Part shown: piece by piece, positions 16,993-24,435 of the stretch | How positions within the stretch are numbered: the first letter of the stretch is position 1 | Layout: every line of letters starts with the position of its first letter | DNA from: Actinomycetes bacterium | GTDB lineage: Bacteria > Actinomycetota > Actinomycetes > Prado026 | DNA length: 29,335 nucleotides | Assembly: GCA_025455945.1 (NCBI GenBank) | Contig: JALOLN010000003.1 | Location: forward strand, 1 to 29,335 | Reading direction: 5' to 3' | Notes under the pieces: model-generated | Told to the model about the DNA's origin: nothing | The model's input: the letters and a program-made list of their open reading frames with translations, nothing else | Databases searched by the model: none | Position numbers and translations under genes: made by a program

Positions 16993-17879
16993 GACGGCTC
17001 CCATCGACGCGACTGCAGCTCCTGCCACGTGCCGGCGGTGCCCTCCTCGACCAGGGCGACCTCGGCCGGGGTGAGACGGCTGCGCCAGCCCCCGGAGACC
17101 TCGGCCGCGCTCCGGTCGAAGGAGTGCAGCTGCCCCTCCCTCGGGGTGCGCCCCGGACCGGCTCCCACCGACGGCGAGGCTCCGGTCCGCAGTCCGCAGG
17201 CCGCCATGAGCCGGCCCAGGGCCGGCGGCCCACCGAGGGAGACCTCGGCGTGCGAGACCAGCAGTGCCTCGGGGACGGCGGGCAGCCAGGCCAGCACCCG
17301 GCGGTGCAGGAAGGTCCAGAACTCGACCATGGCGTGCGCGTCGTCCGGTGGCGCCGGCTGGGGGTCGGCCCCCTGCAGGCGCCGCACCTCGGCGACGTCC
17401 GCGGTCCACCCCATCCGCCGGTAGCTCGCCAGGACGGCGCCCGGGTGGCGGTACACCACGATGGGCAGCGCCCCCGTGCAGGCCACGATCACGGGCACCG
17501 AGAGCAGCGCGAAGGGATCCTTGATGATCGTGCGGGCCCCCGGCAGCAGCGCCCGCCACTGGTGCATGCCGTACCGGCTGAAGGTCCGCGGCTCCAGGCC
17601 CCGGTAGCAGCGCCGCAGCAGGCGTTCCTGCCGGGCCGACAGCGACCGCAGCTCCGTCCACCCGGTGAGGGTGCCGCCCAGGGCGAACTGCTCACCCCGG
17701 GGGTTCATCGGCTCCCGCCCGGGCAGCGCGGCCCCCCGGGCCACGGCCAGCTCCCGAGCCAGCCAGGTCGTGCCGGACCGGGGCACCCCGGTCACCAGGA
17801 TCGGCCGCGAGCGCCGCGCGGTCAGCGGCCGGTCCGGGGCCGTCGGCGCAGCGTGCGGGCGGGCATCAGGAGAGACCAC
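16989..17879 (-). CDS. Sulfotransferase 4 (divergent type)
   Basis: 296 aa with GTG start at 17879, overlapping the glycosyltransferase end by 14 bases. After a Pro/Arg-rich leader of about 25 residues comes PILVTGVPRSGTTWLAREL, a clean PAPS loop at 31-40. The 3'-phosphate segment is VVYRHPGAVLASYRRMGW (about 141-158), of the RHPxAxLASYRR form. EPMNPRGEQFALG and KDPFALLSVP differ from the other four sulfotransferases, so it represents another subfamily, and the acceptor may differ. VSHAEVSLGGPPALGRLM is the usual C-terminal part. Position in the operon between a glycosyltransferase and sulfotransferase 3 ties it to the same polymer. Confidence 0.87.
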   Translation of the reverse strand: MVSPDARPHAAPTAPDRPLTARRSRPILVTGVPRSGTTWLARELAVARGAALPGREPMNPRGEQFALGGTLTGWTELRSLSARQERLLRRCYRGLEPRTFSRYGMHQWRALLPGARTIIKDPFALLSVPVIVACTGALPIVVYRHPGAVLASYRRMGWTADVAEVRRLQGADPQPAPPDDAHAMVEFWTFLHRRVLAWLPAVPEALLVSHAEVSLGGPPALGRLMAACGLRTGASPSVGAGPGRTPREGQLHSFDRSAAEVSGGWRSRLTPAEVALVEEGTAGTWQELQSRRWEPS

Positions 17880-18807
17880 GACCCACCCGTCGCGCCTGGT
17901 TCAGCAGCCACCGAGGGTCCGATCCCGTGCCGACCTGGACCAGCGCGAGACCCGCCTGAGGGGCCACCGGCCAGCGGGCCAGCGAGCGCCCCACCCACCG
18001 CAGCGCCGCCCGCCGGTTGCCGAGGCTGGCCTCGGCGAAGGCGATCTGGCCGAGGATCCGGGCGTGGCCGGGCCGGCTGGTGGCCAGCTCGGGGTGCGTC
18101 CGCAGCAGGTACTCCAGGGCCTCGGCGACGACCTCCTCACGCTCCCGGAACCACGACGTGCCGTCCTTCTTGATCGTGGCCAGCGGCTGCCGGACCACGC
18201 CGATCGGGCCGAAGCGGACGGCACGGAGCAGGAACTCGTAGTCCTCGGCGTAGCTGTTCGGCAGGTTCTCGTCGTAGCCACCGACGAGGTCGAACACGCG
18301 CCGTCGCATGAGCAGCGTCGAGGAGTGCAGCTCCTTGCGCCGCGAGCGGAGCAGGTGCTGCTGGGTGACGAGGTCGGCGGAGCCCACCCAGTCGACGACG
18401 CGGTTCTCGGGCATGAGCAGCCGGATGCCGGCGCCCACGACGAGCAGCTGCGGGTTCTGCTCCAGCCGCTGCATCTGCAGCCGCAGCTTGTCGGGCAGCC
18501 ACGCGTCGTCGTCGTCGCAGGAGGCCACGTAGTCGGCGTCCGCCTTGGCCAGCCCGGCGTTGCGGGACCCGGCCAGTCCGGGCGTGGCGTCGTTCGCCAT
18601 CACCACCACGCGGCGGTCGGGCCGGCTGAGCGCCTCCAGCGCGACGTCCGGCTCCTCCTGGTCGTGGACGACGATGCAGTCGACGTGCCCGTCGTAGCGC
18701 TGCTCGACGACACTGGCCACCGCTGCCCGCACCAGCTCCCGCCGACCCCGGGTCGGGACGACGACGGTGACCGCGGGGGCTCCCCCGCCCGCCGGGGCGG
18801 CTGTCAC
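17866..18807 (-). CDS. Family 2 glycosyltransferase
   Basis: 313-aa GT-A fold enzyme, start GTG 18807 overlapping the Wzc-like stop as GTGA. TVVVPTRGRRELVRAAVASV (14-33) is the nucleotide-sugar entry strand, GLAGSRNAGLAKADADYVASCDDDDAW (77-103) includes the metal-binding aspartates 98-101, and VGGYDENLPNSYAEDYEFLLRA carries the ED catalytic base region. No membrane helix is present, so it acts on the cytoplasmic face, adding a sugar to the lipid-linked intermediate. It and the WecG-like protein are the only extending glycosyltransferases in the window, which implies either a short repeat unit or further enzymes outside. Donor and acceptor sugars cannot be read from the sequence. Confidence 0.92.
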   Translation of the reverse strand: MTAAPAGGGAPAVTVVVPTRGRRELVRAAVASVVEQRYDGHVDCIVVHDQEEPDVALEALSRPDRRVVVMANDATPGLAGSRNAGLAKADADYVASCDDDDAWLPDKLRLQMQRLEQNPQLLVVGAGIRLLMPENRVVDWVGSADLVTQQHLLRSRRKELHSSTLLMRRRVFDLVGGYDENLPNSYAEDYEFLLRAVRFGPIGVVRQPLATIKKDGTSWFREREEVVAEALEYLLRTHPELATSRPGHARILGQIAFAEASLGNRRAALRWVGRSLARWPVAPQAGLALVQVGTGSDPRWLLNQARRVGRGLS

Positions 18808-20333
18808 GACCTGCTCCCCGACGTGGTGCTGACCGGTGCCCCCTCGGCGGCCGCAACCGTCTCGTCGGCACCCGGCAGCACGACGACGCCGACCGTCTGC
18901 TTGGCCAGGCCCATGGACTCCAGCTCGTCACGCATCCACATCAGCTCGGCGCTCTGGCTGGAGCCCTTGCGGACCGCGACGACGATCCGGCCGGAGGACT
19001 GCACGACGGCGCGGGCCAGGGCCGACGACGGCGCGGCTGTCTGCACCAGCACGTCCCCGTACTCGTCGGAGAGCTGGGTCCACACGCTGGGCATGGCCTC
19101 GTACTGCCGCGACGTCACCGGCACGTCGGACTCGTGACCGGGTCCCATGACGGCGCTGTGCGTGCCCGGCAGCGCGGTGGCGGACTCCAGCGCCGTCGCC
19201 TCGCCGCGGAGCACGTCCGCCAGACCCGGGCCGCGCAGCGGGCTGCCGACGAGGTCGGTGAGCGCCACCGCCGGGTCGGCGACGACGAGGACGCTGGCGC
19301 CGATCTCCTGGGCCCAGGCCTGGTTGAGCTGCAGGGTGAGGTCGGCCAGCTGGAGCGGGTCACCGAGGCCGACGATCGTCGTCGGTCCCTCGGTCCCGGG
19401 GTGGGCCGCGATCTGCCGCACCAGCCGACGCAGCGCTGGCGCGTCCGGCTGGGCACCGATGCTCGCCAGCGGCATCGACATGGACAGCAGCGCGGACAGC
19501 CGGCCGCCGCGGTTGCGGTCGGCCCGGCGCCGCCGCTCGACGCGGCTCTCGTGGCCCAGCAGGACCAGCGCCCCGACCAGCCCGCCGACCGCCAGCCCGA
19601 CGAGGACGTTGAGCCAGAGCACCGGAGAGACCGGGTCCGCCGGCAGCGCGGCCGCGGTGATGACCTGCCCGCCGGTGCCGGTGTCGACCTTCAGCGCCAC
19701 CAGGCGGGTGTTGATGTCGGCGATCTGGTCGAGGAGCAGCGCCCGCTGCGACTGGGCGAGTGCCTCCTTGCCGGCGTCCGTGGCGGTGGCGATGGCGGTG
19801 GCGTTGGCCGCGAGCCGCTCGTTGAGCGTGGCGAGCTGGGCCTCGAGCGCCTCGACCACGGCCGCGGCGTCGTCGGCGGCCTGCGCGGCCCTGCGGTCGA
19901 GGTAGGCCTTGGCCAGCGCGGCCGAGCCGTCGCGGGCCTCCTCAGCGGTCGGCGCCCGGAAGCTGACCACGAGAACCTGGCTGTTCGTGGGCACGGTCAC
20001 CGTGCTGTCGGCCAGCAGGGTCTCGGGGGAGACGACGCCGCGCGTCAGGGTGGACGCCGCGTCAGCGACCTGTGCCGACCGGGCCAGCTCGGCCTCCGTC
20101 TCGATCTGGACCTGAGAGGAGTCCTGGCTGCCGCCGACGCTGGTGTCCTGCCCCCCGGAGGTCGGCAGGACCAGCACCGCGGTGGTGGCCTCGTACACCG
20201 GAGAACGGAGGAGAAAGGCGGCGAAGCCGCCGAGACCGCCCAGGAGCACGCACAGACCGGCGATCAGCCAGGCCCGGCGCCATCCCGAGCCGTTGGTCGT
20301 GCCACCCTCAGGAGTGCGTGACGTCGAAGACAC
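18804..20333 (-). CDS. Wzc-like polysaccharide co-polymerase with degenerate tyrosine-kinase domain
   Basis: 509 aa, first gene of the nine-gene operon; GTG start at 20333. Membrane helices at about 21-43 and 238-260 enclose a Wzz domain with an alpha-helical coil (about 150-215). The cytoplasmic part (about 300-500) has the shape of a bacterial tyrosine kinase but the catalytic motifs are lost: TIVGLGDPLQLADL (319-332) replaces the Walker A loop with no GKS/T, SVLVVADPAVALTDL (347-361) keeps only part of Walker A', and DVLVQTAAP (427-435) has Gln instead of the Walker B Asp. The GLADVL motif (370-375) remains, showing the ancestry. There is no tyrosine cluster at the C-terminus. It probably acts as a scaffold or sensor rather than a kinase. 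Confidence 0.88.
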   Translation of the reverse strand: MSSTSRTPEGGTTNGSGWRRAWLIAGLCVLLGGLGGFAAFLLRSPVYEATTAVLVLPTSGGQDTSVGGSQDSSQVQIETEAELARSAQVADAASTLTRGVVSPETLLADSTVTVPTNSQVLVVSFRAPTAEEARDGSAALAKAYLDRRAAQAADDAAAVVEALEAQLATLNERLAANATAIATATDAGKEALAQSQRALLLDQIADINTRLVALKVDTGTGGQVITAAALPADPVSPVLWLNVLVGLAVGGLVGALVLLGHESRVERRRRADRNRGGRLSALLSMSMPLASIGAQPDAPALRRLVRQIAAHPGTEGPTTIVGLGDPLQLADLTLQLNQAWAQEIGASVLVVADPAVALTDLVGSPLRGPGLADVLRGEATALESATALPGTHSAVMGPGHESDVPVTSRQYEAMPSVWTQLSDEYGDVLVQTAAPSSALARAVVQSSGRIVVAVRKGSSQSAELMWMRDELESMGLAKQTVGVVVLPGADETVAAAEGAPVSTTSGSRS

Positions 20334-20500
20334 GGTCGATGGCCCTCACCTGCTGCTATGAGTGCGCGCCCACCGGGTCGGCGGCACTGCCCCGAAGGGC
20401 TCCACGATAACCCGCGATCTTGCGGGGGTCGCGGCCGACGGCGTCAATCAGCCGATCGCCGAGAACCTCGCACGATCGGCTGACACCCGTCCGGACGCAC
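20334..20500. other. Leader region of the nine-gene operon with an 11-bp inverted repeat
   Basis: Between the terminator and the Wzc-like start. TCAGCCGATCG (20448-20458) and CGATCGGCTGA (20473-20483) are exact inverted complements 14 bases apart. This could be an operator, a second terminator arm or an RNA hairpin. No clear -35/-10 pair was found on the minus strand, although TATCGT (20409-20404) is a possible -10; the operon's promoter should lie here if the terminator works. Confidence 0.4.
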
Positions 20501-20535
20501 GGACGGCGGCCGGGGAGCTCCCCCGGCCGCCGTCC
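20501..20535 (-). terminator. Strong hairpin terminator after the DNRLRE glycosidase
   Basis: Arms 20501-20515 and 20521-20535 form a perfect 15-bp, almost all-GC stem with a 5-base loop. It starts 10 bases after the glycosidase stop on the minus strand and separates that gene from the nine-gene operon. No T-run follows, as usual for high-GC actinobacteria. Confidence 0.8.
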
Positions 20536-20544
20536 GCACCGGGC

Positions 20545-22110
20545 TCAGAGCCGAGCCGTCGGGTCCGAGACCAGCGACGTACGGAACACCGGCAGCCGCT
20601 CGGCGTCCAGCTCCCACGTGCCGTCCGGGGAGTTCAGCCCGGAGTCGAAGTACGACATCCCGACGAACCCGTGGGCGACACCGAAGGCGTAGGCCTCACG
20701 CATCCACTGGGCGGCCCGGCCGGGCTGGGTCGGGTCGGTGCGGCACCCGTGCTCGCCGACGAGGGTGGGGTAGCCCCAGGAGGCGATGGTGACGCCGGGG
20801 GACAGCACGTCGGCGGCGTCCTGCCACTGCTTGCCGTTCGTGGCCGACCAGCCGTTGTAGGAGTCGAAGCCCATGACGTCCACACCGGTGCCGACCGGGT
20901 GGTTCCACACCTCGGGGGTGCCGTTGCGCTGCTTGAAGTCCCAGCCGTTGAGGATGCCGACCAGCGCGATGTTGGTGGAGTTGGCGTCGATGAGCCGGCG
21001 GGCGTGCTGCTGCATGCGCACCCAGTCAGCGGGGATCCCGTCGCCGCTGGGCTCGTGGTGCAGGGCCAGCCACACCGGACCGGGGACGGCGGCGAGGACG
21101 CGGATCCGCTCGAGCAGCCACGCGTCGTGGGTGCCGTTGGCGACCGCCGCCCAGCTGCCGGGGACCTTCGTCGAGATCAGCGGCAGCCGTCCCGCGGCCA
21201 CGTCGGCCGAGGCGCGGGAGCCGAGCTTCGATGCGGGGGTGTCGGCGTGCATGTACGAGCGGTAGAGCGAGAGCTTGTGGCCGGTCTCGGACTCCAGCTT
21301 CGTGGGGTCGCCCCCCTCGACGGAGGCGCCGTAGAACATCTCGCCCGTGCAACCGGGGTCACCGGGGAAGCGCGGCGCGCAGCCGACCGGCGTCATCGTG
21401 GGGTTCGCCGTCGGGGTCGGGGTGGGGGTCGCGGTGGGGGTCGGGGCGGCTGAGGGTGCGACGGTGGGCGACACCGTCGGCGAGGCGCTGGGCCTGGCCT
21501 TGGGTGCTGCGGGGACGCGGTACTTCACCTCGAGCTGCGGGCCCTTGCTGCCGGACTCCTTGGACCGGAAGACCGCGACGTCCTTGGTGGACGGCGACGT
21601 GACGGCCAGTGCGAACGTGCCGTCGCGCTTGACCACGGAGCCGAGGGGGATTCGCTGGGTGACGGCCCTGCGGTCGGTGCGGTGCTTGACGAGCACCTTC
21701 CCGACGGCGGGGGCGGTGGCTCGGGTGAGCTTGCGCTCGGTCCAGCCCGTCGTCGCCACCTTGCGCACCTCGATCGCCTGGGGCAGCTGGCGCGACACCC
21801 CGTTCAGCACGAGGGTCGCGCGCACGTCCGTCGCACCAGCGGGGATCCCGCGCACCGCGAACTTCAAGAAGGTGACCCGGGCGTTGCTGCGGGCCGAGCC
21901 CGCCACGAGCGTGGGCGCCGTGCCGTACGCCCGGCGGGGGGCGGCCTGCGCGACGTAGGAGTCCGCGGCCACCCGGACGGTCAGCTTCCCGGTGCTCGAG
22001 GTGGGCGAAGACGACGCCAGCGCGCCGATCGCCTGGGCCAGACCGACGACGAACAGCAGCGACAGCACCACTGCATACGTGCCGCTGACCCGCGTGAGGC
22101 GGTGGATCAT
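20545..22110 (-). CDS. Secreted two-domain protein: DNRLRE domain plus GH26-like glycosidase
   Basis: 521 aa with ATG start at 22110. N-terminal hydrophobic helix (about 11-32) serves as signal peptide or anchor. Residues about 42-198 form a beta-rich DNRLRE-type domain (VRVAADSYV, FLKFAVRGIPAGA, VATTGWTE, VAVFRSKESGSKGPQLEVKY), a fold linked to carbohydrate binding on the cell surface. A Pro/Thr/Ser linker (about 200-242, many PT and SPT repeats) leads to the catalytic domain: FYGASVEGG, LALHHEPSGDG with Glu353 as likely acid/base, and PTLVGEHGCRTD with Glu453 as likely nucleophile; cysteines 244 and 254 flank its start. Substrate unknown, plausibly the polymer of this locus. A FliA/WhiG-like promoter lies about 30 bases ahead. 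Own terminator downstream. Confidence 0.87.
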   Translation of the reverse strand: MIHRLTRVSGTYAVVLSLLFVVGLAQAIGALASSSPTSSTGKLTVRVAADSYVAQAAPRRAYGTAPTLVAGSARSNARVTFLKFAVRGIPAGATDVRATLVLNGVSRQLPQAIEVRKVATTGWTERKLTRATAPAVGKVLVKHRTDRRAVTQRIPLGSVVKRDGTFALAVTSPSTKDVAVFRSKESGSKGPQLEVKYRVPAAPKARPSASPTVSPTVAPSAAPTPTATPTPTPTANPTMTPVGCAPRFPGDPGCTGEMFYGASVEGGDPTKLESETGHKLSLYRSYMHADTPASKLGSRASADVAAGRLPLISTKVPGSWAAVANGTHDAWLLERIRVLAAVPGPVWLALHHEPSGDGIPADWVRMQQHARRLIDANSTNIALVGILNGWDFKQRNGTPEVWNHPVGTGVDVMGFDSYNGWSATNGKQWQDAADVLSPGVTIASWGYPTLVGEHGCRTDPTQPGRAAQWMREAYAFGVAHGFVGMSYFDSGLNSPDGTWELDAERLPVFRTSLVSDPTARL

Positions 22111-22146
22111 GAAGTGCTCCGTGGGGTGAGGGGACCCGTCGGTCCC

Positions 22147-22173
22147 CTATCGGTCACCCCCTGGACACCTTGA
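22147..22173 (-). promoter_or_regulatory. Candidate FliA/WhiG-type promoter
   Basis: Read on the minus strand: TCAAGGTG, exactly 11 bases, ACCGATAG. The known motility/sporulation sigma-28 consensus is TAAAGTTT-N11-GCCGATAA. The predicted start, near 22139, leaves a leader of about 30 bases with GGAG before the ATG of the DNRLRE glycosidase. A small GGGGACC-CGTC-GGTCCCC hairpin (22130-22147) overlaps the predicted start site. Confidence 0.45.
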
Positions 22174-22232
22174 GACGGGGTGGGGCAGCGTCACCCGTAC
22201 GCACCAGCGGGCCGCGCAGCCCTCCTCCGGCG

Positions 22233-23138
22233 TCAGGCTCCGGGCCGGCGCGGACCCGCCGAGGGGGGGCGTGGTGCACCGGCGCGGCGCCGCCCCTGCG
22301 ACCGGTCGACGACCACGCGGACGGCGAGGGCAGCGGTCGCCCCGACGCCGGTGGCATACCTCCGGGCCAGCCGGCGCGGCGCCTGCTTCACCCGGAAGAC
22401 CCACTCCAGCCCGGCGGACTGGGCCCACTGCGGGGCACGCTGCTCGTCGGCCACCACGAAGCCGAACCAGCCCCCGCAGGTCATGACGAGGCAGGGCGGC
22501 AGCTCGGCGCGGTGGGTGTCGACCCACGTCATCTCGAACGGAGCGCCCAGGCCGACGAAGAGCACGTCGCAGCCCGAGGCCGCCAGCCGACGCAGCACCT
22601 CGGTCCAGTCGCTGTGATAGCCGTGCTCGGTCGCCACGACCTCGACCCCGGCCTCGGCCTCGAACACCGCACCGGCGCGCTGGGTCAGGCCCTCGGGCCC
22701 CCCGATGAGCGCCACCCGCGGCGGCCGGCCGAGCACCCGGCCGAGCTCGCGCAGGACGTCCCAGCCGATGTCGGTGGTCCCGGCCCGCTCGGTCCGGCTG
22801 CCACCGGCCAGCCGGGCGAGCAGCACGACCGAGACGCCGTCGGCGTACACGAGGTCAGCCCGACTCATCGCGGCGACATAGGCGGGGTCGGTGCGGGAGT
22901 TCAGCCCGCCCACGTGCAGGGCGAAGGCCACCCACGGACGCCGTCCGGCACACCCCTGCGAGCCCCGCACCACGGCGTCGACGACGGCGTCGCTCGCGGC
23001 GTCGCACACCTGGAAGGGGCCCACCGGGACGTGCGGGGGCACGCTCGGACCCGACGGGTCGCTCACCGCGGACACCTCGGAGACCTCGGACACTGGGTCA
23101 CCCCCCTCAGGGCTCGGCTCGGCAGGACCGCTGTCCAT
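22233..23138 (-). CDS. WecG/TagA/CpsF family glycosyltransferase
   Basis: 301 aa from ATG 23138; a GTG three codons earlier (23147), overlapping the previous TAG, is equally possible. The first 40 residues are Pro/Ser/Glu-rich and probably disordered. The core has the family landmarks: HVGGLNSRTDPAYVAAMSRADLVYADGVSVV with the conserved Asp100, then TERAGTTDIGWDVL in place of the usual ER-x-x-G-x-D, RVALIGGPEG, and GCDVLFVGLGAPFEMTWVD. WEWVFRVKQAPRRLARRY-like ending (LEWVFRVKQAPRRLARRY) is the membrane-association tail. Relatives transfer N-acetylmannosamine(uronic acid) or glucosyl groups to undecaprenyl-pyrophosphate sugars, the second committed step. It follows the kinase-like gene with almost no gap. 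Donor sugar unknown. Confidence 0.9.
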   Translation of the reverse strand: MDSGPAEPSPEGGDPVSEVSEVSAVSDPSGPSVPPHVPVGPFQVCDAASDAVVDAVVRGSQGCAGRRPWVAFALHVGGLNSRTDPAYVAAMSRADLVYADGVSVVLLARLAGGSRTERAGTTDIGWDVLRELGRVLGRPPRVALIGGPEGLTQRAGAVFEAEAGVEVVATEHGYHSDWTEVLRRLAASGCDVLFVGLGAPFEMTWVDTHRAELPPCLVMTCGGWFGFVVADEQRAPQWAQSAGLEWVFRVKQAPRRLARRYATGVGATAALAVRVVVDRSQGRRRAGAPRPPSAGPRRPGA

Positions 23139-23146
23139 CTTGAGCA

Positions 23147-24346
23147 CTACCCGAGCCTGCGGTCGGCGAGCGCGAGCGCCCACCGGGCCCGCGGATGGCG
23201 GGGGTTGGCGGGCTGCTCCCCCTCGGGAGCGAGGTACCGGCAGGCGATCTCCAGCAGGTAGAGGACCAGGACGGCGTCGGCGGCGTCGGCCCCGGCGGGC
23301 AGCCCGAACGCGGCCAGCAGGGCCGGCAGGTCGGCCACCAGGGCATCCTCCGCGGCGCGCAGGCCCTCTCGGTCGTGCCGCACCGGCTGCGCCCGGTAGT
23401 GCACGGCGTCGAACCCGACCGGGACGCCGGTGGCGTAGCGCTCCCAGTCCCACAGCTGGACGCGGCCGGCGTGCCAGCCCATGTTCCACGGCGCCCAGTC
23501 GCCGTGCCAGCCGCCCATCGGCAGGTCGAGGCCGCCGAACCGGTCGTCCGCCCGGGCCAGCACGCTCGCGGCCAGCGCCGCCAGGTCCGGGTCCCCGATG
23601 CGGCCCCCGGCCACGCGGAGGGCCGCCCAGAACGGGGTGGACCGCAGCGGGGCACCGTCGGAGACCCCGGCCGCCCGGGCCAGCTCGGCCATCGCCGGCA
23701 GCGGCGCCGGACCCGGCTGCCGCCGCTCCTGGCTGGACGTCAGCACCGACAGCACCAGGAGCTCGGCGGCCCCTCCGAACGACCCGTGGTGGAGCACCCG
23801 GGGGGCCTCGACGGTCCGCAACCCCAGCGCGGCCACCCGCCGGAGGTTCTCGGCCTCCCGCCGGACGAGGGCCCGGGTCGCGTCGTCGTGGGCCACCTTC
23901 ACGAAGGCGACCGTGGTGCCCTCGTCGTCGAAGAGCTGCAGGACGGGCTTGCGGTTGACCCGCGGGGTGCCCAGGAGCACCCCCGTGGCGACGGGTCGGC
24001 CGAGAACCTCGGCCAGGCGACCCTCCACCGAGGCCGGCAGGGCTGTCCTCCCGGCCGGCACCGACACCCGCAACCGCGCCACCGGCAGGTGCTCGAGCAG
24101 GCCGCTGCGCACCCCCGCGGCCAGCGCAGCGCGGGTGACCCGCGGCCCGAGCCGCGTGCCGTGCCGGGCGAGCATGCGGGCGGCCCCCGGGTGGCCGGTG
24201 GGCACGAGCAGCCGGGGACGGCTGGGGCTGGGCAGCACCAGCCAGTCCCGGACGACGTGGTCGCCTCCGGCGCCCGGTCGCCGGGTGAGCGCCGCGGTGG
24301 CGGGCGGGGGCCACAGCAGCGCCGCCACGGACTGCGCGTACGCCAT
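23147..24346 (-). CDS. APH/choline-kinase-fold phosphotransferase-like protein
   Basis: 399 aa from ATG 24346; GTG 24373 would add nine residues. The longer open frame runs across the promoter of the divergent sulfotransferase 5 and is rejected. The C-terminal half has the aminoglycoside-phosphotransferase/kinase fold: VAFVKV with candidate Lys150 for ATP, REAENLRRVAALG helix, catalytic loop HGDWAPWN (281-288; Asp283, Asn288) and WDWE (299-302) as the metal-binding DFG equivalent. The N-terminal about 120 residues are not recognised. The substrate could be a sugar, a lipid-linked intermediate or a protein; antibiotic resistance is unlikely given the location. It is coupled to the WecG-like gene. 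I do not know a characterised member in such loci. Confidence 0.75.
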   Translation of the reverse strand: MAYAQSVAALLWPPPATAALTRRPGAGGDHVVRDWLVLPSPSRPRLLVPTGHPGAARMLARHGTRLGPRVTRAALAAGVRSGLLEHLPVARLRVSVPAGRTALPASVEGRLAEVLGRPVATGVLLGTPRVNRKPVLQLFDDEGTTVAFVKVAHDDATRALVRREAENLRRVAALGLRTVEAPRVLHHGSFGGAAELLVLSVLTSSQERRQPGPAPLPAMAELARAAGVSDGAPLRSTPFWAALRVAGGRIGDPDLAALAASVLARADDRFGGLDLPMGGWHGDWAPWNMGWHAGRVQLWDWERYATGVPVGFDAVHYRAQPVRHDREGLRAAEDALVADLPALLAAFGLPAGADAADAVLVLYLLEIACRYLAPEGEQPANPRHPRARWALALADRRLG

Positions 24347-24390
24347 CGGCTGCGCCCCATCGGGGGACCTCACGGCCCACCCGCCTCGGC

Positions 24391-24396
24391 TAGGGT
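24391..24396 (+). promoter_or_regulatory. -10 box TAGGGT of sulfotransferase 5
   Basis: TAGGGT 45 bases before the GTG, the same distance and the same following sequence blocks as in front of sulfotransferase 1. The box lies only about 20-45 bases from the divergent kinase-like start. Confidence 0.55.
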
Positions 24397-24435
24397 GCGG
24401 GCGACATCGACCACACGACCCTGGGAGCCGACGCC

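Noticed and set aside
16096..17661. A 521-codon version of sulfotransferase 3
   Set aside because: The additional N-terminus is Arg/Pro/Gly-rich and overlaps sulfotransferase 4; ATG 16992 gives a normal sulfotransferase with an ATGA overlap.
21405..21500. GT-rich repeated sequence that resembles a tandem repeat or regulatory array
   Set aside because: It is the coding sequence of the Pro/Thr/Ser linker of the DNRLRE glycosidase.
23147..24346. Aminoglycoside resistance gene
   Set aside because: The APH-fold motifs are shared by many kinases; length, unrecognised N-terminus and polysaccharide context do not support resistance.
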